64,000 nt of DNA from Unio delphinus (GCA_029339505.1 JAQISU010000096.1:5813501-5877500); one strand, 5' to 3'. Positions 43,854 to 58,200 are shown, counted from the stretch's first letter. Numbers and translations are program-made. The notes: generated from the sequence alone by a model not told the origin.

Positions 43854-45122
43854 GTGAGTAAGATTGTAGTTACATTCTGTCATCACATCTGTGGCATGAT
43901 TAAAAGAGAGCTCACATTCGGTCAAAACATTTGAAGTGCTGAATAGATGAATCTATAACTGGCCTCAACGAAGGAGTTGGCATCTATACAGATAAAAGCA
44001 TTTGCACATGTACACCTCATTGAATGTCAGCCATTCTTTCTTTCTAGGTCCTAGGTAACAGTTTGGAATGGGTTTTATAGAACATTCCCTCTGGGAACAG
44101 GGCTGATGGGGCTATATTGGTACAAACATATAGATTAATTGTCATTCTTGGTTCAGATTTTGTGTTTAGCTTGGGTTTCTTTTGCATACTCATCACTACC
44201 ATAGGTCACTAACTAATATTTCTTGCTTCATTGCCTGGGTTTTAGTCCTAATTATTGTTTATGCTAGAATAATCAAATATACTGAATGTATATATCATTA
44301 TTTTTTACACACCCTTAACACAAAAGATCATCCTCACCTCATGTAACAATTTACTGGACAGCTTATGTTTTTGCATCTACTTGATGACCACATTGGTGCT
44401 TTAGCTACAGAATCATATTGCTATTACAAGGAATAATGAAACATGGTGAGAGGGTGCATCTTGATAAGTTCTGCACCCTCAACTTAAAAGTAAGTCACTG
44501 TGACCCATATTCACACATTTCAATGACTTTTTACTGTTATTGCTATACATGTACATGTTAAACAAGGTGGCTTTGGTTATGCTTTTGCAATTAGCTTTAA
44601 CCACAGTAGTTTTTGGGCATATTTTCTGCTTACTATCCTACATAATATTATGACCTTGATGTGGATGCATCTTGATAAGTTCTATCACTTTTTGCCCCAA
44701 AAATTGTCAATGACCCATATTTTATGCTTATTGACTATGTTCAAATTTTGTGTTTAAAGTTCATTTTTTGGATGCTGTTTATGTATATATCAGTCATGAA
44801 ACTTTATTATTGGATGCATCTTTTTTACTACATTGCCCTTAAAACCAAATAAGGGTATTGTGACCTACCTTTTATGCTTTACTAACTTTGCTTAAGTGAT
44901 TATGTTTATGTTCATATTGATTCATTCATGTTTGACCTATATACATTATACCCTATTCTGAAGGCCCTTTCTGACCAGGTTGTAAATAGGAATAAAAATA
45001 ATAATAATAATAATACTTTATAGAGGATGGCTTTATAAAGGGTGGCTTTTCATTTTGTCATGGCCTATTCTCTATAGTGACCATCTGAAGAAAGTATAAC
45101 AATTTGCATCATACAAAAGATA

Positions 45123-45262
45123 CAGTAGAACCTGTCTTAAAACAGGTGGTTTCTCATGACAGGTCACAATGCTATATAATCATTAAATTTGTGCGTTGAG
45201 AATATGGTATCTCAAGACAGGTGGTCTCACATAGCAGAGGTCTTTCAAGACAGATTTCACTG
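45123..45262. repeat. 140-bp MITE (CAGTAGAACCTGTCTT family)
   Basis: CAGTAGAACCTGTCTT at the left end and AAGACAGATTTCACTG at the right end form imperfect inverted repeats flanked by TA. The internal GGTGGTCTC phrases are shared with 63411-63588. Confidence 0.8.
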
Positions 45263-45525
45263 TAATAGTAATTACTATTTATTTCAACATGTCTTTAGAG
45301 ACTAAATTGTATCATGTGTTCATTCAGTGGTAAATATTCCATATTAATGTCTATATATTATGATGATATATTACCTCTAACAGGTTTGCTATGTATTGTA
45401 TGTGTAAATGACTAAAGAAATTCAGTGAGTATTCTGCATGTGACATGCTTTTCATACAGGCCTCACCTGTAGTATTTATATAATCAGAGTAATTATTGAT
45501 GCATACATGAACTATGTACTGTGGG

Positions 45526-45872
45526 CTGTTACTCCAAGAACTGCTTCGGTGGCCTAGTGGTTAGAGCATTCGCCGTGGAAGCGGGAGGTCGTGGGTTCAA
45601 TCCCTGGCCGAGTCATACCAAAGACTTACAAAATGGTACTAACAGCTGCCTCACTTGACACTCAGCATTAAGAGGTTAGTGTTAGGACTGGTCGGCCTGG
45701 TATCAGGATAATGTGACTGGGTGGGAAATCATGCTACATGTCTGCGGCATGATGCCTCAGTGCTAGACATCACTATAAACTGCCTCACAGCAGACATCGT
45801 AGCGATATGACTGAAAAATTGTTAAAGCTACATTAAAAATCCTAATCAAACAAACGAACAAACTGTTACTCC
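45526..45872 (+). repeat. Full-length tRNA-derived SINE with 10-bp target duplication
   Basis: Duplications CTGTTACTCC at 45526-45535 and 45863-45872. The head has A box TGGCCTAGTGGTTAG and B box GGGTTCAATCC with a tRNA-like anticodon arm between. The body carries the shared GCATGATGCCTCAGTGCTAG block. Confidence 0.88.
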
Positions 45873-46529
45873 GAGGTTGCTGTGATTTTCAGTCACTAAT
45901 ATCTGGCTTGTAGAGATGGACAAGTGCTTCAGATTTGAAGAATAATAATGTTTAGAAATTAATACAGAAAATAAAATTGATTTCTTTGTTATCAATTTTT
46001 TACCTCTATTTTTTATTTTAAAATGTTTTTTTTAATCTTTTATGTTCTGTCACACAGTGGGTGGGTGGGCAGGAAGGTAGGTGGTGTGAAAATATATCAC
46101 CACAGTACTTGTCATATTGTGCCATTTAAAAGTTCAAAGGTGAAGTAAAAGATTGCCAACAAATTTGTTGAAGGAAATGGGACCAGTCTGGTCTCCTTTG
46201 CTCTAAAATTTTTTTCTAGATGTTTATGATTTGTACTGAAGTGAATGTAGAGTTGAACCTTATAATCATTGATTACACTTTGGGGATTTTCCAAGCAATA
46301 ATATGATATGAACCAAAGTTCTGTTTTTTTTCTTGTTTTACCAGTTTTGAATTCAGCTTCAGCAGTACAAAACTTGCTTTGTGAAGATAATTTTCTGAGT
46401 ACGTCTACTGTAACCATAGTTTCATCAATCAGATCATGGTAAGAGTCATGGTTAACTCTATTGATGATTTCTTCTTTGTAAAAATAACATCATATATTTT
46501 CTTACAAGACATTACTTTGAACCCAATAG

Positions 46530-46709
46530 GAAATGAGAGAGCAGAGCATGCTGTTACATTCAAAAGTGAGAAAGGTTTTCTGTTAAGCCACCCTTGGAGA
46601 TCTGACAGTCTGAGGATTGGATTCAAGACCCACAATCAGCATGCCATTCTGCTTTACCACATGGGGACCGAAGACAAGCCCAACTATTTCATTGTTAAAA
46701 TCGCATCAG
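46530..46709 (+). CDS. Host exon 9: laminin G 3, first half
   Basis: Encodes AEHAVTFKSEKGFLLS, SLRIGFKTHNQHAILLYH and NYFIVKIAS, the first strands of a laminin G domain. Phase 1 both sides. Donor ATCAG|GTAAGC. Confidence 0.9.
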
Positions 46710-48271
46710 GTAAGCTGTATTATTACAAGTTCAGTCAAAATTTGCTTGTCAGTGGTCAGGGTAAGAAAGTAATGTTTCTTATATATCATAAAAACTTAAC
46801 ATAAGATTCCTTATTATAACTAGAGATAGAGCTTACTGTCAGGGCCATACACTTACATGTACAGAGTAAATGGGGAATTAACAACATTTTACACTGTATT
46901 GAACACTTGAACTCAATGCATCAATTCCCTGAGATACATAAAGGTAGAATTATTGGGACCTCTACATAAGTCAGTTTTTATATAAGTGGGGTTTTACTAT
47001 TGTTCTTACACTTTGATGTTATGGAGAAGGGTAGGTAATCTTTAAAATTATACATGTACACACGAGCACCATTGGACCTATTTACTGTGGGTGTATTAGA
47101 TTCTAGATTCGAAGATAGCAAAAACAGGAAGACAAGATCAAGCTAGTATTGTAGTATTTGTGAGTTTATGTCGGTCATATTTTGTGTATGTCACAATTTG
47201 TGTATGTCACAGTTTTATGTATGTCACAGTTTGTGTATGTCACATTTTACATATCTCAGAGAGTTGCTGTATGTATTTTAAAATGAGGGCATGGATTAAT
47301 GTTGTATCAGAATGAGGGCATGGATTAATGTTGTATCAGAATGAGGGCATGGATTAATGTTGTAACAAAATGAGGGCATGGATTAATGTTGTATCAGAAT
47401 GAGGGCATGGATTAATGTTGTATCAGAGTGAGGTCATGGATTAATGTTGTATCAGAATGAGGGCATTGATTATAGTTGTATCAGAGTGACTGCATGGATT
47501 AATGTTGTGTCAGAGTTAAGGCATGGATTAATGTTGTATCAGAATGAGGGCATGGATTAATGTTGTATCAGAATGAGGGCATGGATTAATGTTGTATTAG
47601 AGTGAGGGTATGGATTAATGTATCAGAATGAGGGCATGGATTAATGTTGTATCAGAATGAGGGCATGGTTTAATGTTGTATCAGAATGAGGGCATGGATT
47701 AATGTTGTGTCAGAATGAGGGCATGGATTAATGTTGTATCAGGGTGAGGGCATAGATTAATGTTTTGGGCACAACCCAACAAATTGTCACAGCATCCTCA
47801 AGTTTGCAGCAGAACACCCTACAAACAACAATTGCAAATTAATTTTGAGAGCTTTTCATAGGCTATTAGTCCTCCATCAAGCTGTAAAATTCATCAAAAC
47901 AGTAGTAATAGGTAATGCATTACTGCTATTAAAATATACTTGTTGGCGAAGGTATTGAGTGTGTCATACTTCCCTGCTATTGTTGCCTAATTCTGTTCTC
48001 ATTCCCCACTACAATATCCTGTCAGTCCAAGTCAAATAAGGATGATATTCTTATTGTCAAAAGTGGTATATAGATAGCATCAGAATTCAGGACTTCCAGT
48101 GACTTATTGTATGACAGAATAATGTCCTGGGACTTAGGGATTAGCACCAGGAAAAGATACAGCTGTGAAGTAATAGCAAGTAAATAATACAAAATTAAAA
48201 CTAATTACACCCCTTTCCCCAAAAAAAAACAAGAAGGAAAGAAAATCATCTCCAGGAATTTCTCTTTTCAG
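46710..48271. other. Intron with a 29-bp minisatellite
   Basis: A TATGTCACA-type short repeat (about 47170-47250) leads into the array at 47284-47763. The rest is plain intron. Confidence 0.8.
47284..47763 (+). repeat. 29-bp tandem repeat, about seventeen copies
   Basis: Unit GAATGAGGGCATGGATTAAT followed by GTTGTATCA, with scattered substitutions and a few short units. Confidence 0.94.
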
Positions 48272-48500
48272 CTAACAAGGTGGGTTTTTTCTTCACCTGG
48301 GGCAAGGAACAGCTTGAAATAGAGATTTTGACAAAGAAGTCAGTCAGTGATGGAAATTGGCACCAGATTATTATGGAATATGACCAATACAACATACGCT
48401 GTATTGTAGACATGGATGAGGAGGTAGCCAATATTCCAGAAGGAGTAGTCAAAGTCCTGGATTTTCATGGAGCTTTGTATATTGGTGGTATCAGTACAGA
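48272..48500 (+). CDS. Host exon 10: laminin G 3, second half
   Basis: Encodes KVGFFFTWGKEQLEIEIL, DGNWHQIIMEYDQYN and GALYIGGIS. Phase 1 in, phase 2 out. Donor ACAGA|GTAAGT. Confidence 0.93.
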
Positions 48501-49128
48501 GTAAGTGTGACAAGCCTCTTTTATGTGGAATTGCTGCCAAGATTTGAGCCACTGACCTTAATTGTTGTATTAAGTTTCATGAATCTGATAGTTTAATTAG
48601 TTTTGTTCATTTCACATGCAACTTGCCTGTATTCGGAATGTTGGATAATTACTTTAATATATAGTTTAAACAAAACTATAGCATCTAAACACAAAATGTC
48701 ATAGATAAAGATGTAAATGAATGGTCATTATTCTAGATATTGCATGTACAAAATTACATAATTAATGAACATCAACTGGACATTAAAGATATCTCACAAG
48801 TTTATTCTTTGTGGATAGGTGTGATTTATATAAATGTTAAATGTAAAAGTGACGTTGTGAAGAGAATTGTTAAATGTCCTTATCAAAAGTATCAGCTGAG
48901 AAAGGTTGAATATCACCATTATAGATGTTACAAAATCATGACCATATGGTATAACAGGTGATACTAAGTGTCATAAAACTAAAACTTCAGGTGTACTAGT
49001 TATTTTTTAATGTTGAAAACTTCAGGTGTACTAGTTATTTTTTACAGTTGATAATAGGCTTTTGAGCAGAAATCAGTCACTTATCATAGATGAAACTTAA
49101 TGAGTACAAGTAAATTAGATAAAAATAT

Positions 49129-51962
49129 TTAGTCATTTGATGAAATAATATGTAATATCAGTATTAATTTAGCCACTTGATGGAATAATATGTAGTATGA
49201 GTATTAATTTAGCCACTTAATGGAATAATATGTAATATCAATATTAATTCAGCCACTTGATGGAATAATATGTAAAATCAGTATTAATTTAGTCACTTGA
49301 TGGAATAATATGTAAAATCAGTATTAATTTAGCCACTTGATGGAATAATATGTAGTATCAGTATTAATTTAGCCACTTGATGGAATAATATGTGGTATCA
49401 GTATTAATTTAGCCACTTGATCGAATAATATGTAAAATCAGTATTAATTTAGCCACTTGATGGAATAATATGTAAAATCAGTATTAATTTAGCCACTTGA
49501 TGGAATAATATGTAGTATGAGTATTATTTAGCCACTTGATGGAATAATATGTAAAATCAGTATTAATTTAGCCACTTGATGGAATAATATGTAGTATGAG
49601 TATTAATTTAGCCACTTAATGGAATAATATGTAATATCAATATTAATTTAGCCACTTGATGGAATAATATATAAAATCAGTATTAATTTAGCCACTTGAT
49701 GGAATAATATGTAAAATCAGTATTAATTTAGCCAATTGATTGAATAATATGCAAAATCAGTATTAATTTAGCCACTTTATGGAATAATATGTAAAATCAG
49801 TATTAATTTAGCCACTTGATGGAATAATATGTAAAATCAGTATTAATTTAGCCTCTTGATGGAATAATATGTAGTATCAGTATTAATTTAGCCACTTGAT
49901 GGAATAATACGTAGTATCAGTATTAATTTAGCCACTTGATGGAATAATATGTAAAATCAGTATTAATTTAGCCACTTGATGGAATAATATGTAAAATCAG
50001 TATTAATTTAGCCACTTGATGGAATAATATGTAGTATGAGTATTAATTTAGCCACTTGATGGAATAATATGTAAAATCAGTATTAATTTAGCCACTTGAT
50101 GGAATAATATGTAAAATCAGTATTAATTTAGCCACTTGATGGAATAATATGTAATATCAGTATTAATTTAGCCACTTGATGGAACAATATGTAAAATCAG
50201 TATTAATTTAGCCACTTGATGGAATAATATGTAGTATGAGTGTTAATTTAGCCACTTAATGGAATAATATGTAATATCAATATTAATTTAGCCACTTGAT
50301 GGAATAGTATGTAAAATCAGTATTAATTTAGCCACTTGATGGAATAATATGTAGTATCAGTATTAATTTAGCCAATTGATTGAATAATATGCAAAATCAG
50401 TATTAATTTAGCCACTTTATGGAATAATATGTAAAATCAGTAATAATTTAGCCACTTGATGGAATAATATGTAAAATCAGTATTAATTTAGCCACTTGAT
50501 GGAATAATATGTAAAATCAGTATTAATTTAGCCACTTGATGGAATAATATGTAGTATGAGTATTAATTTAGCCCCTTAATGGAATAATATGTAATATCAA
50601 TATTAATTTAGCCACTTGATGGAATAATATGTAAAATCAGTATTAATTTAGCCAATTGATTGAATAATATGCAAAATCAGTATTAATTTAGCCACTTTAT
50701 GGAATAATATGTAAAATCAGTATTAATTTAGCCACTTGATGGAATAATAAGTAAAATCAGTATTAATTTAGCCTCTTGATGGAATAATATGTAGTATCAG
50801 TATTAATTTAGCCACTTGATGGAATAATATGTAGTATCAGTATTAATTTAGCCACTTGATGGAATAATATGTAGTATGAGTATTAATTTAGCCACTTGAT
50901 GGAATAATATGTAAAATCAGTATTAATTTAGCCACTTGATGGAATAATATGTAGTATGAGTATTAATTTAGCCACTTGATGGAATAATATGGAAAATGAG
51001 TATTAATTTAGCCACTTGATGGATTAATATGTAGTATCAGTATTAATTTAGCCACTTGATGGAATAATATGTAAAATCAGTATTAATTTAGCCACTTGAT
51101 GGAATAATATGTAAAATCAGTATTAATTTAGCCACTTGATGGAATAATATGTAATATCAATATTAATTTAGCCACTTGATGGAATAATATGTAAAATCAG
51201 TATTTATTTAGCCACGATGGAATAATATGTAAAATCAGTATTAATTTAGCCACTTGATGGAATAATATGTAATATCAGTATTAATTTAGTCACTTTATGG
51301 AATAATATGTAAAATCAGTATTAATTTAGCCACTTGATGGAATAATATGTAAAATCAGTAATAATTTAGCCACTTGATGGAATAATATGTAAAATCAGTA
51401 ATAATTTAGCCACTTGATGGAATAATATGTAAAATCAGTATTAATTTAGCCACTTGATGGAATAATATGTAATATCAGTATTAATTTAGTCACTTTATGG
51501 AATAATATGTAAAATCAGTATTAATTTAGCCACTTGATGGAATAATATGTAAAATCAGTAATAATTTAGCCACTTGATGGAATAATATGTAAAATCAGTA
51601 ATAATTTAGCCACTTGATGGAATAATATGTAAAATCAGTATTAATTTAGCCACTTGATGGAATAATATGTAGTATCAGTATTAATTTAGCCACTTGATGG
51701 AATAATATGTAGTATCAGTATTAATTTAGCCACTTGATGGAATAATATGTAAAATCAGTATTAATTTAGCCACTTGATGGAATAATATGTAATATCAGTA
51801 TTAATTTAGCCACTTTATGGAATAATATGTAGTATCAGTATTAATTTATCCACTTGATGGAATAATATATAATATCAGTATTAATTTAGCCACTTGATGG
51901 AATGATATGTAAAATCAGTATTGATTTAGCCACTTGATGGAATAATATGTAAAATGAGTATG
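49129..51962 (+). repeat. Long 40-bp minisatellite, about seventy copies
   Basis: Unit TTAATTTAGCCACTTGATGG followed by AATAATATGTAAAATCAGTA. The variable part alternates between GTAAAATCAG, GTAGTATCAG, GTAGTATGAG and GTAATATCA(G/A), and blocks of variants recur in the same order, showing block-wise amplification. No unique spacers, so not a CRISPR array. Confidence 0.97.
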
Positions 51963-52218
51963 AGTAATGTATTTCAGCATTTGACAAAATAATTTGTAAT
52001 ATGAGTAATATCAATTATAATTATATAGAAGAAACATCTCTCTATTCCTGCAATGGCAGTTCCATCTGAAAGTGCTGTTTTGAGGACAGGACACGTAAAC
52101 AGAAAATGTGCATTACTGTCACCAGATACGGTCGATATGTTGTTTTTAAAAAAAGAAGAAACTGGAAATTGTATGGGGGAGAATGATATTATTTTGCTAA
52201 CTAAACTTCAGTGTAAAC

Positions 52219-52596
52219 CTCCTTTAGTATTTTTTTCAAGTTCTCAACTGAAAGTTGACTTTCACCACAATTTGCCATGAGTAATAGATAACAAAACATC
52301 CTTTAGTATTCAAGTTCTCAACTGAAAGTTGACTTTCACCACAATTTGCCATGAGTAATAAATAACAAAACATCCTTTAGTATTCAAGTTCTCAACTGAA
52401 AGTTGACTTTCACCACAATTTGCCATGAGTAATAGATAACAAAACATCTTTTAGTATTCAAGTTCTCAACTGAAAGTTGACTTTCACCACAATTTGCCAT
52501 GAGTAATAAATAACAAAACATCCTTTAGTATTCAAGTTCTCAACTGAAAGTTGACTTTCACCACAATTTGCCATGAGTAATAAATAACAAAACATG
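52219..52596 (+). repeat. 74-bp tandem repeat, five copies
   Basis: Units run from CCTTTAGTATTCAAGTTCTC through AACTGAAAGTTGACTTTCAC to GAGTAATAAATAACAAAACA. Each unit holds the palindrome GAAAGT-TG-ACTTTC. Confidence 0.94.
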
Positions 52597-53703
52597 CTTT
52601 GGAAATTGTTGGAAGTTTATAAAACGACATTGTAATATTATTTCATTTATACTGACAAATCAAACAAAATATTATAGCACAATTTATAATAAACAATTTG
52701 AAGTATAACAGGAAAATAAATCCCCATCAACAGACTATCAGCCATCTCCCAATGGGTGTGGGTAAAGTGTGAAGGTGAAAATGCGAAAAGTGTGAATTGG
52801 TTAAATGCAAGAAAAGAGAATGCGAAATAGTAGATAAAGTGTGGTAAACAATGTGCAAAATGATGTAAATAGTCCATTCATTTCATCACCCTATAACAAT
52901 CCAGGTTTGTGACAATTTTACAGTGAGGTAACTAGGGTTGTACATGTTTTTCATGTTCTAATGGGTACCAAGTTACCTGTTAATTGATGCAATTCATACC
53001 CCGTTGAAGTTTTTGTTGGTTTTCACAGCTCTAACTGGCACTCTTCTAATAATAAAGATAAATAGCTGTAATTTTATCCTTATTCATAAAAGCTTATCTT
53101 TATCAATCAACACATTTGTTGAAATATACTACAAGAAGGGTCTCTTCCTAACCTTGAGAAATGTCAGAAGGGAAATTCCCCAACTGTTTGAAAATTGCAA
53201 ATAAATCACTGATATTTTTATCTGGTGAATATTTTGCTGTTGTATTTTGTATTTCATAGCTCACACTATTAGGCTACATAATTGGTGGCCCTTGTTGCAG
53301 CACTAAGAATTTTTTAATACCATTCTATTTTTAACACTTAAATGACACTTTTTTAATTTGGCAATAAATATGGTAATATTAATGTAAATGAATAATTTTA
53401 ATAAATAAAAAATGCAAAAATATATTTTTTTGAAGTAGGGGTAAGCAGTTGTACTATCTATCCATAGCATTGCTGTCTGCTCTGATTAAAGCATGTACAA
53501 CAATATACATCATCAATAAATGTCTACCATTCTTTTTTTTATCGGTCTTAAGCAACATTTTGAGATGAGTTTCTGATTATTTGCCCCCTGGGGAAGTGGT
53601 GGAGGTGGCTAACTTGTACATCTGTGTACATTATTTGTAAATTCTTGGTTTCAATTTTGTATCAGGGTTTTTGCATATTGTTTAATAAAGTAGATTGGAT
53701 GCA

Positions 53704-54025
53704 TGCTGTGTACTACACCCATATTACAACACTAGGTCACTATGACTTGCATTTAATGCTGTGTACTACACCCATATCACAACACTAGGTCACTATGACT
53801 TGCATTTGATGCTGTGTACTAAACCCATATCACAACACTAGGTCACTATGACTTACATTTGATTCTGTGTACTACACCCATATCACAACACTAGGTCACT
53901 ATGACTTGCATTTGATGCTGTGTACTACACCCATGTCATAACACTAGGTCACTATGACTTACATTTGATTCTGTGTACTACACCCATATCACAATAGTAG
54001 GTCACTATGACTTACATTTGATGCT
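53704..54025 (+). repeat. 53-bp tandem repeat, six copies
   Basis: Unit GCTGTGTACTACACCCATAT followed by CACAACACTAGGTCACTATG and ACTTGCATTTGAT. Confidence 0.94.
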
Positions 54026-54253
54026 TTGACTTTGCGTAAGAGTATTGATTATGTCTTGTCTTTAAAAGATCTTGGATAAGTTCAATTTTGAAAAAGAGTA
54101 GTTATTATATCTTTCCTTTGAAGTATTTTGTATTAGATTGTCATAGAATAGTTACAGTATCACATAAGCTTACTTGGTGTAATGTTCAACTATCAAGTTA
54201 TGTCAGACAGGTGAGCAATATTAGTCTCAATTGGACCTCTTGTTTTCATTCAG

Positions 54254-54361
54254 AGTTACCAGTGCAGAAAACAGCAGATTGGCTGCAGGACTGGTTGGCT
54301 GTATGAGGGGACTGGTTTACAATGGGGTTGAGACTCCTCTCAATCGCCTCATAGATTCCAG
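54254..54361 (+). CDS. Host exon 11: laminin G 3 end
   Basis: Encodes SRLAAGLVGCMRGLVYNG, the closing strand with the conserved Gly-Cys. Phase 2 both sides. Acceptor TTTTCATTCAG. Confidence 0.93.
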
Positions 54362-55134
54362 GTGAAGAAATTTTCACAAAATACTCATTATATAATAACA
54401 ACATTAATCCATTCATCCAGAAAATCATGTGATGGGCAAATAATACTGATTTAATATATATGATGATGTTTTATCCTGTATGATTTCAATTTCATGATCG
54501 TTTTGTATTTACAAAACTATACATCCACTTGCAATGATCATGTGACAATTGCCAAAGAAGCATTGGAGCAAAAAAATATTTTTGTATATATAATGAGCAG
54601 TTGAATAGTGTGATTATAGTTTATGATTAATTTATTGCTTTAGGGTTTAAAATGTAATGCTGGTTTAATATTCCAAGTTGTCAAAGGCAACAAAAGCTTA
54701 GAAGTAAAAATAAATTCATGTTTTGACATATAAAAACAGTCTGACAGTTTTTTTGAATGTAAGATATTTTTATTGCACTTGAAGTACATTAATGTCTGAT
54801 TTGTAACATTTTGGACCTATCAGAAATTCATGTATGGCTTCTATGTGCAAAATATGAGATATAAAGCTCCCATATGAAAAAATGTTTATATTTGCTCAGG
54901 CGTTCTTTATCAAAAGTACAAAAGCCACCAGTTGTTGATAAAACTAAATAGCATAAAAAAAACATAAAATAATTTTCTAAATATTTTATCTCTTCAATGT
55001 TGATGAGGAAAGTATGTTAGCTGCTTGCTGGAAGTACATTTTTTGCTACATGTGGACAAATATTTGTGAATCCTAGATTTATCCACATTTTTTAAGCCAA
55101 TCAGATTACAGTGCTTACATATAATCTATTTCAG
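54362..55134. other. Intron, nothing recognised
   Basis: AT-rich, no repeats or coding signal seen. Confidence 0.7.
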
Positions 55135-55277
55135 TACTCAGGATGTGACTCCACAGTGCATGACCTCTTGCTGGCCCAATCCCTGTAAGAATGGGGCAGA
55201 GTGTGTTGAGAAATGGGGATCACACCAATGTATCTGTGTCAACCAATGGGCTCATTATGGTGAAGACTGTGAAATAG
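55135..55277 (+). CDS. Host exon 12: EGF 2
   Basis: Encodes CMTSCWPNPCKNGAEC, CICV and a final Cys, with the six cysteines of an EGF domain. Phase 2 in, phase 1 out. Donor AATAG|GTATCA. Confidence 0.93.
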
Positions 55278-58200
55278 GTATCATTGGGTGGATTTTTGTG
55301 GACATAACAATTTGTGAATTAGTTGGAAAAATGTATGTTAAACATTAAATATTTGGATCCCAATTCAGCAGTGATATCTATAATTGGTGTTATAAGAAAC
55401 ATTTATGCAACAGTCAGATTGTTTCTCTTATGGTTTTCATTTTACATCTGGTTGAGGGACCATATTTTGTTCTCCAAAATACAAATTTGTTTCTGATATT
55501 TGTGTATAAATGTATAAGTGATCTTAGGGGAATATTACTGTTTTTATGGTTAAACAGCAACACTATTTTGCCAAATGACATTGTTTTAATAATTTGAGAC
55601 ATCTTTCAGGTTGGGTATATTATCATATTATGTGATGCATCTATGTATCTGTTAACATTTACTTTATAACGGTTGGAGAAATTTGAGTGATACTTTGCCC
55701 AAAGCCATCCACCAGGTTCAAGCACAAGGTAATGAGAGAGGAATTGTAATTGTATCCTTTTCCATAGTATACCATTTGAACATTAATGAAAGATATTTCC
55801 ATGAAACTTTGGCCATTTATATATCATGGTCATATCTTCTGCCTCAAGATCAAGGTCATGACAAGGGAACATGTTAATTTGTGAGTTGTATCCTTGTTCA
55901 GAGTTTAACTGATGAGTCACTAAAGGAAATTATTACCAGTTATGTCTCCGGTATATAGGTGCAGCTACAACCTTTCCATAAGATCAAGGTCATGGCAAGG
56001 AATAATTAAATTCAAGGCTTGCCAGTCTTTATGATTTTACCAAAATGATTCCTTAAATGATCATTAACTGAAAGACTTACATATCGTCACCAAGAATTAT
56101 GAAAATACAATTACTGCATTGAGATAAGTTATTGGCTTGCATGAGTTCAGTCTTGATATGGGATATTGTGTTAGGTAAAGTGGTGTTGGTCAGGGAACAA
56201 GGTTAACTTGACTGCTTTAAATCTGTCCATCATTATGCAAAACACCTGTGTGACCAAGTTTCTGTGTTTATATTATTGCACTAAATGGAAATCTTGTACA
56301 AGAATCCAAACAATTGGCACAGATGTATCGGAAAAAACATGCTTTGAGATTGCAATGTCTGAAACTAAATTGGAGATCATTAGATCTGAATCATTCATTA
56401 TGAACCTATTAGCTGAACATTAGACTGCTCTTCTAACTTGTTGAATGTATTTTTTCTGAGTCAATAGTACACAAAATTTGTTACACCTTACTGAAAACTG
56501 GTCTAACTTATTGGAAAATTATGATAGACCTTGCTGAGAATTTTTGTAATTCAGGATTGGGCAGGTCTGTAATTTTGTGACTAGAATAATTCTGTGACTC
56601 ATTTAACTTGAATAAATCTGTGACGAGAATAATTATGTGACTTGAATCCTTGTCTGGAGTATTACTTTTGAACTACTGAAGATATTTTGAAGGAAACTTA
56701 AGCCAGTTATATATACATCAGGATAAATGGTTTACTGCATATTGTAGCCACAACCTCTACCTCAAGCTGAAGGTCACAACAAAAGAGGTATCTTTAACTT
56801 ATATTCTTGTCTGGAATATAATCTTTGAACCACTCAAGATATTTTGATCAAACTGTAATTACTTATATATTTTGATCAGACAATGTATCTTGTATCACAT
56901 CCACATCTCAAGAACAAGGCCATGAAGAGTGAAATATACATTAGCAAACTTTATGTATATCTGCAACTTTGAAACCAATGAATATATATTAGTGAAACTT
57001 CATCCTTTTATAGTGTTTGACCTATCATTGTCTTGAGTTTTCACAGTGAACCTCCTTCCATCAGGGCTCACAACAAGAGAGGTCATAAGTCAGAGGCCTT
57101 TTTCCTTATCAAGGCTGTTACTTCTTTATGCTGAAAAAAATATGTTATGAACATGTACCCTGGTCCACAATTTAAAGTCCCAAACCTAAAGGTCTTGGTT
57201 GTTAGCAGGGAAAAGGTCATGAGATGGTTATATCATTTGCAGTATTATTGTTACTCATACATCTCTGAAGTAGCCCATCATAAAACATAGTGAATATTTG
57301 AAGCAGCCCACCATAAAAACATAAAGGACATTTGAAGTAGACCACCATAGAAACATAGAGAATATTTGAAGTAGCCCACCATGAAAACAACATTTGAAGT
57401 AAACCACCATAAGAACTTAAGAACATAGAGAACATCTGAAGTAGCCCACCAAGAAAATCAATAGAAAATAGCTCAGTGTATGAGTTGAACAAATGAATAA
57501 GCCCATATTATTCCCTCTGATGACTTATAATAGTAATGAAACCAGTCCGGGACAGGGTGTGACTAGAACACCTCAGCAGTTGGGAGGGTTTGCTTCCACA
57601 TCCAAACAATCATCATCTACACTAACTCTATATTCATTCAGAAGTGAAGGTGACCCTCTGCAGGAATCCAATTATCAAGATCCAAAACCCAATGACAACC
57701 TGAATGAATCTATGTGAGAATGTATCAGTAGTCTTGTCTAGCTCATCTACATATATAGTTATCAAAAGAAATGATACTTCAAACAAAAAGAGAAAACTGG
57801 AAGAACCCGTTTCAGAATGCCCATAAGCAAAGCATTTGCTACTACCATCTCAATCAATTTGACTTTATAAAGAAGCAAGTAAACTATTTTCCAAATATGT
57901 TAAATTAAAAGGTGTCTACTACCTCCAAGAGTGTGGCCTTAAAGGGAAAATTGCCCTAGGATAAAAATTGAATCTATGCCTGACTAATTCTCCTGATTTG
58001 ATCAGTGCTCCAAACACCATCCTCTGAGAAGCCTCAAATTTGAAAGAAGACACTGCACAACATGCAATGTCATCTATTAACTTACCTGCATGAAATATAT
58101 GTAGTTGATACTAAAAGGAGATTTCAACTGACAATGAAGGAGCACATGATGGATATCCATAATCATATAGATTCCCCAGTATCTATGCGTTGTAATCTAT

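Larger units (their letters stand above)
43854..46529. other. Intron with a MITE and a full-length SINE
   Basis: Contains a 140-bp MITE at 45123-45262, a SINE at 45536-45862 and an (AAT)n tract near 44.99-45.01 kb. No coding signal elsewhere. Confidence 0.75.
48501..54253. other. Intron dominated by three tandem arrays
   Basis: About 3.5 of its 5.75 kb is tandem repeat: a 40-bp array (49129-51962), a 74-bp array (52219-52596) and a 53-bp array (53704-54025). No coding signal between them. Confidence 0.85.

Noticed and set aside
45541..45620. tRNA gene candidate with A and B boxes
   Set aside because: It runs into a SINE body and the whole is framed by a 10-bp target duplication.
49129..51962. 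Regular repeats reminiscent of a CRISPR array
   Set aside because: Units are contiguous 40-mers with no unique spacers, and the DNA is eukaryotic.
57493..57717. 74-aa plus-strand frame rich in Ser/Thr/Pro
   Set aside because: No acceptor or donor consistent with the host gene phases and no family resemblance; it does not fit between EGF 2 and laminin G 4.
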